This document shows positions 13,005-24,690 of a stretch of 64,000 bases of DNA, piece by piece. The position numbers and the translations under genes are program-made. Origin of the DNA: Cryptomeria japonica (Eukaryota; Streptophyta; Pinopsida; Cupressales; Cupressaceae); NCBI RefSeq assembly GCF_030272615.1, contig NC_081412.1:549354488-549418487 (forward strand), read 5' to 3'. Under the pieces are notes generated by a model. It did no database searches. It was not told the origin of the DNA and worked only from the letters and a program-made list of their open reading frames with translations. Positions within the stretch are counted from its first letter, which is position 1. Every line of letters begins with the position of its first letter.

Positions 13005-14507
13005 TTAAAGAAAGAGCAGAAGCTTTGGGGGCTATTGGAGAAAGGGGGTTTTAGCCCTTACATTGAAAGGTTGCAAGGTCAAAACAAGGATGTTACCGAC
13101 TATTTTTCCAAGCACTAGAAAGATGAGACTATTACTCTCCATGGGAGAAGGTGTTGGTTGATGAGACCTCATTGCCCAAATCACTAGCCTATCAACTGAT
13201 GGTATGAAGTATTACGAATATAGGACTTATACTGAGCAGGTTGTGCATAACTTCTAAACACTAAAGATGAGAAAGCTAAACTTGTGGAGAAGAGTGCTAG
13301 CTACTACGATATCTCTATTATCAAGAGCTTCTAGGCAAAACTCCTAAAGGTAATTATGGAGTATTTAACCCTAGATGGTCATTTCTCTAGAGTTTATGGA
13401 CACCATTTTGTGATTATGAACCATTTTTTCCATGGAGTCAAAGTGTCCTTTCCATTCTATCTTATGTCTTCTTTAAGGGCCAATTTCAAAGACCATAAGA
13501 AGAACCCTACCAGATTCCCCATCCTTCATGAAGGGCTTTTAGTCCTGATTGACTCCCACTTTTGTTCTCTTCCTGCTCTGAATGTTTATATTCAAACCTC
13601 TTCTAAGGATGTAACTAGTGTTGGGAAGTCAAGTGGTGAGGATTCTGACTTGAAATATGGTGTTGAGTCTCCTCCCCCTCTTAAAAAAGATAAGTCTGAA
13701 AAGACCTCAATGGAAAGGATAGCCATGTTTTTAGTGGTCCTAAATCTAACCCTAAGGTTTCTGTGAGTGAGAAGGAGGTTAGCAAGGTGTTGGGAAGCCA
13801 AAACCTTTAGTTTCCACCCTTCGTTGCCCCCCAACACTACTATTGCTAATATTGGTGTTGCGGCTCATGAGGATCTTCATCCCAAATGTGTTGAGCTCAA
13901 TCATAAGAAGAAGAACTAGGACAATGTGCTAGGTATGGCCAGGGAACATGCCATTGATACCTTCAATAATTTCAAGTGGTTGTTTCATGAGCTGAAAGAA
14001 GTTAGACTTAATTAGAGGGTACTGGGAAGCAAGATGGAGGTCATTCCTATGGGTAATATCCAAGGCAATCAGAAGGAGGTTGGGCAGTGGATGGAGGAGG
14101 AGAAGAAATCTATGTTGAAGTGCATTAAAATGGTTGGAGAAGGTATTAACCAAATGAAAAAAGGGTTTGAAGATAAAATCTCCAATGTGGAAGCTGGCTA
14201 TAAGAGAATCCAAGCTACCCTTAATACTATTATGTCTCGTATTCATAAGATTGTTAAGAAAACTGCAGATGCCATGAATGCAATGGTGAACAACCTTGAT
14301 AATATGCAATGGGATAGAACTATTGTTACCATTGGAGATGATAATGATATGATCCAGGCTGACGAAGGACCCAATAAGAGGACTCGAGGTAATATGAAGA
14401 AGAAAGCGGTCACTCAGAATGTGGACTACAAGGAAATGAAGGTTGCAGCTAACAAGATGAGTATCCTAGAGGCGGAGGTGGCTGACACCCTCAAGTGCCT
14501 CATGTAG
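13005..14507 (+). pseudogene. Broken ORF of an unnamed multicopy plant protein family
   Basis: One frame (frame 3) from about 13005 to the TAG near 14505, with in-frame stops and a garbled stretch near 13140-13260. The N-terminal part reads KGGFSPYIERLQGQNKDVTDYF, then YLTLDGHFSRVYGHHF and FPFYLMSSL near 13350-13480. The C-terminal part (14034-14500) is Lys/Glu-rich and probably coiled coil, ending with a basic patch (NKRTRGNMKKK). I have the impression of similar multicopy hypothetical proteins in gymnosperms, but I cannot name the family. It follows the LINE directly and could be carried by an unrecognised element. No function is proposed. Confidence 0.5.
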
Positions 14508-14689
14508 TTGGGTTGTTGGTTGTGTTAGTTCGCGGGTTTGGTCTCTCTACTAGTTTTTTGTTGTCGGAATGGGATTTTGCTATCTTTTTGGTTGTTTTTT
14601 GTAATGTTCTATACTTCACAGCCTGCCTTTTTTTGGATACTTTTTATAAAGATTTGATTATAAATCTTTTATATTGTAAAGGGTTTCAG

Positions 14690-15519
14690 GGCCCCTTCAA
14701 AACCTATTTTTGCCTTAATCCAAAACATGACTACATCACCTACTTATACAAATCATCAACCTTACCCTTAAGGTCAACTCAACATATAAGATGTAATTAC
14801 AAAATTACATCACACAATATATAAATCCATAACCGAACCAATACAATGTTGGCAAGGACATAGCATGGACCTAAATTAAATCCTTGAACACACAACACCA
14901 TCAAATAATTCGCCAAGATCATCTACAATATGATAAACCACTGAATATGTCTCATAACATGAAGAATACCACCGGACCAATAAAATCTTCAATAATGCAC
15001 ACAACAATCAATGTGTACCACCAAAATGAATAGAACAAAATCAAAGAACATCAACAAGAAATGTAAAGTCCACCGCAATCATCGCAACAACTCAGATAAT
15101 AAGAATCATCATTATTTCATGACTGGAGCTCAAGAACACCAAGTGACAAATTTAAAAAATACAATTTGAAAGTTCCAAATCATGAACCATCTGATCAGAG
15201 GACACACATGAACATCCCAAACACTCTGCAAAATCTGCAACTCAAGATATCATCATTCCGGAGAAATATGGATCAAATACCACAACTCTGCAACACTAAA
15301 AAATTGAAAAACCAACCATCACACCAGATCTCATAACTCGTCCAAATCACCACATAGAATCATGAAAATCATACTGAAATAACTAGAGATAAGTATCTCA
15401 AAACCCATTAATCCACATTAGCACATCTACAACAGGTCACCAGAACAACTCTCTGCAACAAACCAATTTTCTGCAACACATGAATATGTTGACATCAATG
15501 ACAACAAGACATTCCAACA
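14690..15519 (-). repeat. Copia LTR fragment, minus orientation
   Basis: On the minus strand a copia-like LTR starts TGTTGGAATG at 15519 and continues with a TTGTCATTGATGTCAACA block, the opening shared by several LTRs in this window. It runs at least to about 14850 and is cut off before the expected C-run and CA end. Its start interrupts the C-terminal coding sequence of the gene at 15545-16198, so it inserted there or recombined. Confidence 0.5.
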
Positions 15520-15544
15520 ATTCTAATATCCAACATCTACCCAG

Positions 15545-16198
15545 TCACTTGACTTGCATGGATTCATCATAATAAATACAAATGTGATAAAAACAAGCCA
15601 ATTCTCATGTCCAAATGGTCTATGTACTTGCATATGAGCTTCAAAATGAATGAATATTTTAAGATTCTTTGATTGTTTGACAATCCAACCTATCTCTTAT
15701 TAGACCCTCATGAAAGAACCAAAATAAATTTCACACTTATAAATCAACCGTCCCTTCTCATGACAATGTTGAACTACACTAATCAACAATAAAATGCGCA
15801 CCACTAAATGTAGCACCTGAAATATTCAATCGCTCCTTAACCAAAGCTCTCTTCATACATGCACCTGCACCATCATGCTCCCCTTTCCCATGCCCATCTT
15901 CAAAAAAACTCCAAATATGAGGTACACCCTTCACTGCATGTATTCTACTCATCCAATAAAACATACAAGAATTCTTGAATTGATTCATGTAGTTATCTGA
16001 CCAAATGAGAAGTTGACCCATTACAATATTTTTTTCCTACAAGAACTCAAACATTTTCTCAAATCAATGTTGTACATACTCTGATGAGTGAGATCTGTCA
16101 TCACTTATATAAAAATGGTACTCCTTGATTATCTTACTATCCTCTTTGATAGTATCAAGGGCATGTCCATATGTGATGTGGACAAAAATAACAATTTA
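15545..16198 (-). pseudogene. C-terminal half of a candidate transposase (family T), split by the Tat element
   Basis: On the minus strand this reads FVHITYGHAL, then KEYHFYISDDR, a VQH motif, LIWSDNYMNQFKN (about 16000), WSFFEDGHGKGEHDGAGAC (about 15860-15910) and a Cys-containing tail (SSYAST, ELACFYHICI) down to about 15545. It continues exactly the protein ending at 32837, across the retrotransposon and its 5-bp duplication. Related uncharacterised proteins recur in plants with IWSDGCAGQFK and GHGKGEHDGAGAC blocks. I infer a DDE-type transposase, with acidic residues in VVDF, WSD and the GKGEHDG block. Several stops and the copia LTR at its 3' end show it is dead. Family name unknown to me. 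Confidence 0.6.
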
Positions 16199-16203
16199 GG
16201 AGG
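16199..16203. repeat. Target-site duplication, left copy (Tat element)
   Basis: GGAGG immediately before the left LTR. The right copy at 32832-32836 is GAAGG, one G/A difference. Confidence 0.75.
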
Positions 16204-16974
16204 TGTATATGGTGAAAATGGATAACAATAATAACAATATTGAAAGGCTAAATGAATTCAACCACAAAACCCTAGCCTAACAATCAACAAAGATCCACCA
16301 TAACATATGAAGATTACCTAAGACAATGCAAATCACATGAAATCATAAAGATTATACCATCACATGTCCAATAGGGTTTTGATCTCCATTCTTCCTATCT
16401 CCATTGATCTTGCTTGATATATTTGCTCTCAGATTTTATATGCACAAGAGCTCAACAAAGAACGGAATGTGGTTGCAAGTAGGATCATAGTGTAGTCAAT
16501 TGATCAAGTCATTAGCTCATTAGGGTTTTATAATGAAGGAAGCATCTCCTTATATAGAAGACACTATATGAAATGGAGGGATAAGATTGAGAGGTGTAAA
16601 AGGAGGTCGGCTATGATTAGAGGGTAGGTAAAAGAAATAATAAAATAATGAAAGGGGTAGGTAGTGTATGAATTAAGAGATGAATGACATGTGTCATAGG
16701 TAGAAAAGGCTAATGAATTAATTAAATAAATAAAGATTTATTTAATTAATAGAAGAAGTGGGATCAATTAAATAAATAAGATATTTATTTAATTTAGGAA
16801 AATGATAATTTAAATAAATAAATGTATTTATTTAAATGAGAAATAAGGCTAGAAGAGGATAAATGAATTAATTAAATAAATAAGGATTTATTTAATTAAT
16901 AGAAGAATTAAGCTAAGATAATTAAATATATAAAATATTTATTTAATTAGACTGGACAATTTTAGGTGTCTACA
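16204..16974 (-). repeat. 3' LTR of the Tat element
   Basis: 771 bp, matching 31948-32831 nearly base for base. Its first part (coding strand U3, about 16700-16960) contains a series of AT-rich palindromes built on TTAATTAAATAAATAA and its complement. A TATA-like TATATAAGG lies on the minus strand near 16548-16556. Confidence 0.92.
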
Positions 16975-16988
16975 TTTTGCCCCTCTTT
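16975..16988 (-). promoter_or_regulatory. Polypurine tract of the Tat element
   Basis: On the minus strand AAAGAGGGGCAAAA directly precedes the 3' LTR start TGTAGACACC. Position and composition fit the plus-strand primer. Confidence 0.85.
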
Positions 16989-17221
16989 GAGACAATGCGG
17001 CTTGTCGCGTTGTTTCAAAGAAGATAAGATGAACTGATACAGAGTTGCCCCAAGAATGGGAATGATATGCCCCCTCGAGAGATTGGATGAAAATGTCTGA
17101 AAAGATTGCAGACAATCTCTCGATAAGAAAGACAAGATAGAATGGATTGACTGGATAAAGTGACAAAGTCACGGGATAATGAAGACTGACTTGGAAAATG
17201 AAGGCGAGGGCTAGGGTAGGC

Positions 17222-17320
17222 TATAAGATAGACCACGGGGGAAAATACATCCTCATTGTCATCTACACATCCACAAGAGCATATTGCAGAGTGAAAATAG
17301 AGCAGGAGCAGTCAGCAGTG
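17222..17320 (+). promoter_or_regulatory. Candidate promoter of the antisense gene
   Basis: TATAAGA at 17222-17228 lies 93 bp before the ATG at 17321, with a pyrimidine-richer stretch (CCTCATTGTCATC) at typical start-site distance. This is a sequence-based guess; nothing else proves transcription. Confidence 0.35.
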
Positions 17321-17509
17321 ATGGATTTCACTCACAGATTCGACCGCGTTCGCCGATTCCAGAGGCCAGCAAAGGCAGGAGAGCCAGTAAGTACCACGAA
17401 ACCTCCTCGTACTTTGACGCATTTAATTTTGTCATTAATGCATGTCAAATAGGGTAATAAATGCGCTTAGACTAGGGTCTAAAAAGTGTCAAAAATCATT
17501 TAGGTGCAT

Positions 17510-17750
17510 CTGCGTTGGTGCCAGGCGCGTCTGTGTTTGTGCCAGGTGCGTCTATGTCTGGACCCGCGTCTATGTCAAATGCGGTCGCGTCTGTGCTGTT
17601 TAGGCGCGTTTGTGCCAAGAAGGCACATCTATGTCAACTAGGTGCATCTATGCAGAGCATAGGCACGTTTGTGTCAGGCAGGCGCATCTATGTTGTTCAG
17701 GCGCGTCTATGCAGTCTTTGAGCGCATTTATGTCATGTAAGCACGTTTGC
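17510..17750 (+). repeat. Degenerate tandem array of a GGCGCGTCTATGT motif
   Basis: About ten imperfect copies of a 20-25 bp unit with core CGCGTCTGTG or CGCGTCTATG, lying within the predicted intron of the antisense gene. The complementary core CACAGACGCG recurs at 29560-29870 at the other side of the element. Confidence 0.75.
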
Positions 17751-17881
17751 ATTTGAAAATTATGAATTTGCATCTTCTAGGTCAAATCGGCAGTTCTGTG
17801 ATGAACATACGTTGTCGATTGGATAAGCTGCTGAGAGGATACACTCAAGCAGGTCCTCTAGGAAGACTAGGATAGATCAAG

Positions 17882-18155
17882 GCACTTTGTGATGAACAGT
17901 GAGTACCAAGATAGAGTACTTTGTGATGAACAGGGAGTACTAAAATATGAGGAGCACTTTGTGATGAACAGGGAGTGCAAATGTGAGTAACACTTTGTGA
18001 TGAACAGTGAGTGTCACACACGTAGTACTTTGTGATGAACAGTGAGTACCACTAGGATAAATAGCAACACTTTGTGATGAACAGTGAGTGTCACTAGGGT
18101 AGATAGCCATATGCATTTAGATAGCGAGTAGCATTTTGTGATAAACAGTGAATGC
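17882..18155 (+). repeat. Seven 25-nt hairpin units with covarying stems
   Basis: Units at 17882, 17916, 17954, 17990, 18025, 18067 and 18131, each exactly 25 nt: a 5-nt arm, a nearly constant 15-nt loop (TTGTGATGAACAGTG or GGG ending) and a complementary 5-nt arm. The arms change between copies, but six of seven remain perfectly paired (GTACT/AGTAC, GCACT/AGTGC, ACACT/AGTGT, GCATT/AATGC); the first has one mismatch. They lie inside the predicted intron, 36 to 310 bases before its acceptor. Confidence 0.85.
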
Positions 18156-19844
18156 CACTATAACTAACATGATTGAGTTGTTTGACTGTAGGAGTATTTG
18201 CCGATGCTAGAGTCACAGGAGAGATTCCCATCTACTCAGAGGTTGCGACCTGAGTTGACGCTCGAGGACAGAGCTGCTATCGAGGAGATGGGTCTGAGAC
18301 ATGTACTGTATGTGCCTGAGTTTTGGGCAAACATGGGTTTGCTGACTGCGCTAGCTGAGAGATGGCACTCTGAGATGTGCACATTCCATTTGCCTATGGG
18401 TGAGATGACAGTCACCCTGGAGGATGTATACAGGATTCTGCAGGTGCCGATCGATGGAGAGCTGATCCCATATGATCGAGATGGAGAGAGGGAGGCATTG
18501 AGACGGGTATTTCAGGACCCTGGATTAGAGACGAGGGCAGGACATGTGGCATGGGACACCATGACAGCCACAGGGTTAGCATTGTCGGCAGTGATCAGAG
18601 GAGCTATCAGTGGGTTCCTATGTCCAGATAGGGCGACATAGGGGTTGGTTGTGGGCTGGGGGGAGCACTAGAGATGCTGGTGACACAGCATACCAGATAT
18701 GCCTGGGGACCATGTGTGCTAGCACACTTGTATTACGAGCTTCATCAGTTTGTTTATCATGGATCAGTGGGATTGGACTGCGGAGTTACATTGCTGTAGG
18801 TATGGGCTTACGAGCATCTATCGGTTACCTAACCGATACACTTCAGGGGAAGAGGTCATGGATGTAGCTTTGTGCATTTGTATGACATGATCACATCACA
18901 GCCGCAGATTGGTAGGCTAGAGTACTAGCGACGAGTGATTGATGACATTGATGAGGTCATATGGAGACCATATCTGGGCTGCGAGCAGTGGGAAGATGAT
19001 GCAGTCGAGCTACCGTACACCTTCCAGAGCAGGTACCTGATTGGGCGGATGCCCTATGTGCTAGAGAGGTAGCTGGTAGACAGGATTGGCTGACAGTTTG
19101 GCTGGATTCAGAGGATGCCCCGGGGATCAGGCATGTATGCCTGCACAGTCAGAGATCAAGCACAGTTTGGGTCGCTACTATCATATGATCAAGCAGTGAC
19201 TCAGCTGGTGGAGATGATACCTCTACCTTGGGACATGTGGCCTGAGATCGAGGACGTCGGGATGGATGCTGAGTATACAGCATATTGGGCAGAGCATCCA
19301 TTCCCCTGATTGACAGATCCAGGAGAGGCACTGGAGGGAGATGGTGGTGGTGATGAGGATGATGGTGGAGGTGAGGGGGGCAGAGGCTAACAGAGGAGGA
19401 GAGGAGTAGTTAGAGAGAGGTGAGTTGCACCTCGGAGGGAGGGATCAGCTCAGGACTAGGCTCAGGGATACTGAGTGAGAGCAGGATCAGGCTATCCAGC
19501 GCTACATAGAGGCTGAGACAACACTAAGGGCTGGGAAGCAGGCAGCAAAGGACACAAGGGCTAGATATGCTTATGTCCTATGGGTAGGAGAGGAGATAGC
19601 CTACTAGAGGGACCTCTACTATGGTGCAGTGCCAGCAGATCAGCGGGCCAGGAGCTTCCATAGACCGTCGCGTATAGCGACAGCTACAGGAGGGAGCCGG
19701 AGGAGACAGGCATTGAGTGGTGGGGTCATGGGTCCTCCACCACCACTAGATAGAGGAGACAAGTAGGATGATCCTAGGGTGGGTCCTTCAGGGGCTCAGA
19801 TTCCACCGAGGCCAGGCAGCTCTAAGGGAGGGAGTTCATCATAG

Positions 19845-21545
19845 CCTTAGAGGGCTCCTTTTTTATTAGTTTTGTACCATTTTTGTATTGTAGACACCTG
19901 CGGGTGATTGTAGCTATATGATTTTGACATCATTGTATTATGACACTTTATGATTATATATGAGATGATTCATCTTTGCGGTAGCTATATGCATGTGTAC
20001 CTATGTGATGAGATGTTCTTATGTGATGCTTATGATATGGATGCAAATATGTATATGATGCAATGCGATATATTTTTGTTCTTTTATATTTTATATGTGT
20101 ATGCATGATGCAAATGTGAATGTATGTAATGCAGATGAATATGATAATGCAAATAATTATTTACATGATGGAAATGTAAAATGTGCTAATATGTGTTGTG
20201 TGCAAGATGTGATGCAGTTGTGATATCTATATGTATGTATGAAATGCTTATATGTGGTAATGCAGGTGAAATTACATGAAATGCAAATGTTTTTGGTGTG
20301 TCATTATACTCAGTCATGTGATAGCCGGCTACGCGGACTTGAGAAGGATGATGGAAGTCAATCAAGAAAGCAGGGATGAAAGATAGAAGATATGAAAGTG
20401 AAAGAGCTTCTTGTGCGTTGTCATCATTGAGCTTTATTATGGCAAAGTAGGTTATGACAATCGAGGCATATGTTCGACTCAGAAAGTCAATGTACCTGTT
20501 TGCATGGAGATAAGACAGTCACAAATAAGGAATGCCCCAGTTCACACTAGACTCACAGTGTCCTCATATCCTTGGACAAGTCATAGCATTACTAAGAGAC
20601 AATCCACAGATAGCAAATACAAATACGTGATGATACCCCATCCTCGCCTTTCTAGTCAAAGACATCTTGGAGATAGAATCTCTAGTCAAAGACATCCTGG
20701 AAAAGCTAAAAGACATGTCACCAAAAAGATAAAATCAAAAGAAAACCAAGACTCGACACCAACATCCATTGTAGTCCTCAAGTTTAGTGTCTCTTGTCAC
20801 CTGTATAAGTCTTATTTGATTGTGGTCACAATGTTTACTTTCACAGAAAGGATAGATAGCACTGAACTATAATGTTGTCTGAGTCTGTTGAAAGATTTGA
20901 TTTGTTGAAGCCCATTGTTGCTGCTGTGTCTCATCTAAAACTGACTGAATCCATGAAACTGATACTTTATTGTGGAGAAGATGAAAATTTATTGCGGATC
21001 TGTGATGCAAATGCTGCTTTATTGCGGATTGTGCGTGGATAGACTAAAGAAAGCTGGAAGAAACTGTACTCCTCGAAACATGTGATGTTCTCAGTTCCAC
21101 ACCCATTACTAGATGTAGGATTTTGCCTTAGCCACAGATAGGATCTAATTTATTATGGATGGAAAGGGAGGTGAAAAGGAATGTTTATTATGAATGGCTA
21201 ACCAATCTTAGGTAGATCAATTGACAAGCCATGATGGGAATGGGTAAGTTTGTTATGAATGAATAGGTTGTGAGTGTGTGCAAAGTGAAATGATGAAAGA
21301 GAATCCTGAAGGAGGGAGGAGCAATGTCTCTACGCATGGCGTTGGTGACCCAGTTTTCACCATGGTACTTTCCCAGGGCGCCACCGAAGTGGTTTTCACC
21401 ATTGGACGAAATTATTTCTCTTTACTTTTTTCGATTTTTCAATGTTTTTGTGTCACAAGGCGCCTGTTTGCCAGGTTTTCACCAAGTAACGATTTTTTTG
21501 TTTTATAACTTTTTTTGTATTTTTGAATTAGGATACTCTGAAGAG
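19845..21545. other. Tat element spacer between antisense gene and pol, no gene
   Basis: Noncoding on the evidence available. 19990-20300 is rich in ATGATGCAAATG-like degenerate repeats. 20640-20700 contains a duplicated TCTAGTCAAAGACATC block. 21320-21500 has several short GGTG and CACC inverted pairs. The open frame at 20411-20872 has no recognisable features. Confidence 0.5.
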
Positions 21546-22700
21546 CTATGTGTAGAACCTGTGAAGGGGCATGCTATTGATAGGATCCTCTAAAGGTTCA
21601 CCTTCTGTAGTTGAGAGCTGATGTACACTAGATCCATATGTTGCTGTAATAATGTAAGGACCAAGCCAGTTTGGTTTGAACTTGCCCTTCTTCTCTCTGT
21701 CTTGTTGATTTTTAGGATTTTCTCTAAGAACTAAGTCACCTACCTCAAATGTGCAAGGCTTGACCTTGTGATTGTAGCTGCGACTCATTCGTTGTTGGTA
21801 AGCCTTAAGATGATTAAAAGAAATTTGTCTTCGTTCATCCAATAGTTCTAGCTCTTGTAAGCGAGAGACCCTGTAGTCTTCATCACTGATGATGTTTTGC
21901 AAAGAGACCCGTAAAGAGGGTAGCTCAACCTCAATAGGCAAGATGGCTTCAGAACCATAGACTAGTGAATAGGGTGTAGCTCCTGTAGGTGTACGGACAC
22001 TTGTGCGGTAGGCCCAAAGTGCAGGATTAAGTTGAATATGCCAATTATGACCAGCATCGTCGACTATCTTCTTTAGGATTTTAAGGATTGTTTTGTTAGA
22101 CGCCTCAGCTGGGCCATTACCTTGAGGGTAATATGGTGTGGAGAAACGATGGGAGATATGGAAGCGGTCACAGAGTTCGTGAACATCCTGATTTTTGAAG
22201 GGATGCCCGTTATCAGTGATAATGGAAACAGGAATACCGTATTGGCAAATGATATAGTTAAGGATGAATGTAGCAATCTATTTTCCAGTAACTTGTGTGA
22301 GAGGCACAGCTTCAATCAATTTTGTAAAATACTCTATGGCAGTGATAATGAATTTATGACCATTGGAAGAAGGAGGGTGAATCTTGCCTATGAGATCGAG
22401 TCCCCACTGACAAAAGGGCCAAGGAGACGCAAGTGGTTGAAGTTCTTGTGCTGGCGCATGTATGAGGTCTCCATGAATTTAACATTGCTTACATTTCTTG
22501 ACAAATTGATATGAGTCTTTCTCCATATTGGGCCAGTAATATCCAGTCCTGATGAGTTTCTTGGCCAAGGTAGGACCACTAGCATGTGGACCACATATCC
22601 CTTCATGCACTTCCCGTAACGCACTCTGAGCTTCGTCACTCTCTAAACATCTAAGAAGAGTGCCATCTAGACCTCGCTGGTATAGGATATCAGCTAAAAT
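21546..22700 (-). pseudogene. Tat integrase
   Basis: An HHCC-type zinc region (EVHEGICGPHASG, KKCKQC) at about 22480-22690 is followed by the catalytic core with WGLDLIG, IITDNGHPF and AEASNKTI supplying D, D and E, then a GPY/F-like WLGPYIITATYG near 21630 and the end HRFYT. A TAA after KKCKQC and a TAG in VTGK-stop-IATF break it. Both fit CAA or CAG precursors. Confidence 0.92.
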
Positions 22701-22959
22701 GACATATCGAGAGGATTGGCAAATGAAAGTGCGACGTTGGTTATTTGATAGATCAGGAGGTAAAGTATTGTCTCGTAGGTTTGTGAAAATGGAACCATAT
22801 AACTGGGATTCAGGACTGACAATGCATATCATCTCAGTAGGAATGATTTCATATGAAGGGACCAAAAGGTTATCCACCAAGAACTCATAGCGGGTCTCAT
22901 TTGGAGGTAGATCGATCAGTGAAGCAATTGTAGCCATGGCATATGCGGCGCGATTCTGC

Positions 22960-24690
22960 TCTCTTGGTATCTACTCAAAGTCTATCTTTGTGAAATGTTG
23001 TTTCAAACCATCCACCATTTTTTTATAAGGCATTAACTTTTCATCTTTTGTTTGATAATCATCAGTTGCTTGACGGATAACGAGTTGGGAGTCCCCAAAA
23101 ACACGAAGTTCCTGGATCTTCCATTGAACTGCAATTCGTAATCCTGTTGTTAATGCCTCATATTCTGCTATATTGTTAGTGCAAGGAAATGATAAGCGGT
23201 ATGATTTTGGTATAGAATCCCCTTGAGGAGTTATAAAGAGGATGTCAGCTCCTGCCCCATGCTGTGTATATGAGTCGTCAAAGTATAGTTGCCATGGCTT
23301 TGCATGTGACATTGTCAAAATGGATTCATCTGAAAATTTTGAACTTAGAGGAACATCATCTATCATGGGAGCATCTGCTAATTGATCTGCAATGGCTTGT
23401 CCTTTTATTGATTTTCTATCCACATACTCGATGTCGAATTCACTCAGTATCATTACCCATTTGGCCAGTCGCCCAGTAAGTGTTGCCTTATTGAGAAGGT
23501 ATTTCAATGGATCTATCCTTGCAACTAACTTTGTCCTATGAGTAAGCATGTAATGTCGTAATTTCTGTGAAGCAAAGACCACAGCAAGGCATGCACGCTC
23601 AATTGGTGTGTAGTTTAGCTCATATCCCACCAATGTGCGACTGATATAATATACTATTTTTTCCTTGCCTTCAGCAATTTGTTGCGCTAAGAGTGCCCCC
23701 AATGCTATTGGAGTAGCTGAAATGTATAGTAGCAGAGGTTGATCTAGAATTGGTGGCATCAGAACTGGCGGATTTAGAAGATAATCTTTGAGCATCTGGA
23801 AAGCCTGTTGATAGTTATCATCCCATTTGAATTTGATGTTTTTATGTAGAAGGTGCTGAAACGGATTACACTTATCTGCCAGTTGTGCTATAAATCTTCG
23901 GATGGACTGGAGTCTGCCTTGTAAGGATCAAAGTTGACTGATATTTCTTGGTGGTTGCATTTCTAGGATAGCTTTGACTTTTGCTGGATCCACTTCAATT
24001 CCCCTTTTGGATACAATGAATCCTAGGAGCTTCCCGGAGGTTACTCCAAAGACACATTTCTTGGGGTTTAATCTTACTTTGTATTTTTCCAATCGATCAA
24101 AGATGACTGAAAGTATGTCCAAATGTGTATTTATGTCTATTCATTTGACCAAGAGGTCGTCAACATAATCTTCCACAGCTACATGCATGAGATCATGAAA
24201 GATAGTAGTCATGGCTCTTTGATATGTAGCACCTACATTCTTTAGCCCGAAAGGCATGACATTCCAGCAGAAAGTTCCCCACGGACAAATAAATGATGTT
24301 TTGTGTTGATCCTCGGGTGCGATCCTTATTTGATTATAACCAGAGAATCCATCCATCAATGATAGCATTTCATGACCTGCTGTGAGATCAACAATCAAGT
24401 CAATGTTTGGTAATGGGAAGTCATCCTTTGGACAAGCTTTGTTGATGTCTCTGAAATCTGTGCAAATTCTGATGCTGCGATCTGGTTTACTGACAGGTAC
24501 CAAGTTGGAGATCCATTCAAGATAATCAATTGGGCGTATGAATCCGACATCGAGTAATTTCTCAAGTTCTGCTTTGACTAGTAGTGCCACTTGTGGATGC
24601 ATTTTTCTTAATTTCTGTTTTACTGGTTTTGCCCCCAGCTTGACTATCAGATGATGCATTATCAAATCCAGATCCAATCCAGGCATATCA
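22960..24690 (-). pseudogene. Tat RT, RNase H and archaeal-type RNase H
   Basis: RT reads FRDINKACPKDDFPLPNID, MPFGLKNVGATYQRAM and catalytic YVDDLL near 24160. RNase H follows (LLLYISATPIALGALLAQ, HYMLTHRTKLVARIDPLKYLL). The second RNase H at about 22960-23310 has WQLYFDDSYTQHGAGA, NIAEYEAL and VFGDSQLVI, preserving the three acidic positions though G has become D in YFDDS. Dual RNase H is the hallmark of the Tat lineage. Two TGA stops fit CGA to TGA changes. Confidence 0.92.

Larger units (their letters stand above)
17321..19844 (+). pseudogene. Antisense two-exon plant mobile domain (PMD) gene inside the Tat element
   Basis: Exon 1 is 17321-17386 (22 codons, MDFTHRFDRVRRFQ) and ends at a GTAAGT donor. 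Exon 2 starts at 18192 after TTTGACTGTAG. Joining them keeps phase 0. Exon 2 has PMD features: LRHVLYVPEFWANMGLLTAL, TFHLPMGEMTVTLEDVYRIL, an IWRPYLG segment and an ER-x-RQFG-x-IQ-like block, then an acidic Gly/Asp linker and a charged helical tail ending SSKGGSSS at 19844. Expected length is about 570 residues. It is broken by a frameshift at the six-G run 18658-18663, another shift near 19310-19400, and several TAG, TAA and TGA stops. PMD occurs in MAIN/MAIL1-type host proteins and in plant transposable elements; Tat elements are known for extra ORFs, some antisense. It lies between pol and the 3' LTR, opposite to gag-pol. Confidence 0.75.

Noticed and set aside
17882-18155. CRISPR-like array (25-nt partly palindromic repeats with spacers)
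   Set aside because: Plant nuclear context inside a retrotransposon intron, stem arms that vary between copies, irregular spacers and no cas genes.
20411-20872. 153-codon plus-strand frame in the Tat spacer
   Set aside because: No domain, an internal duplicated block, and a position in noncoding spacer.
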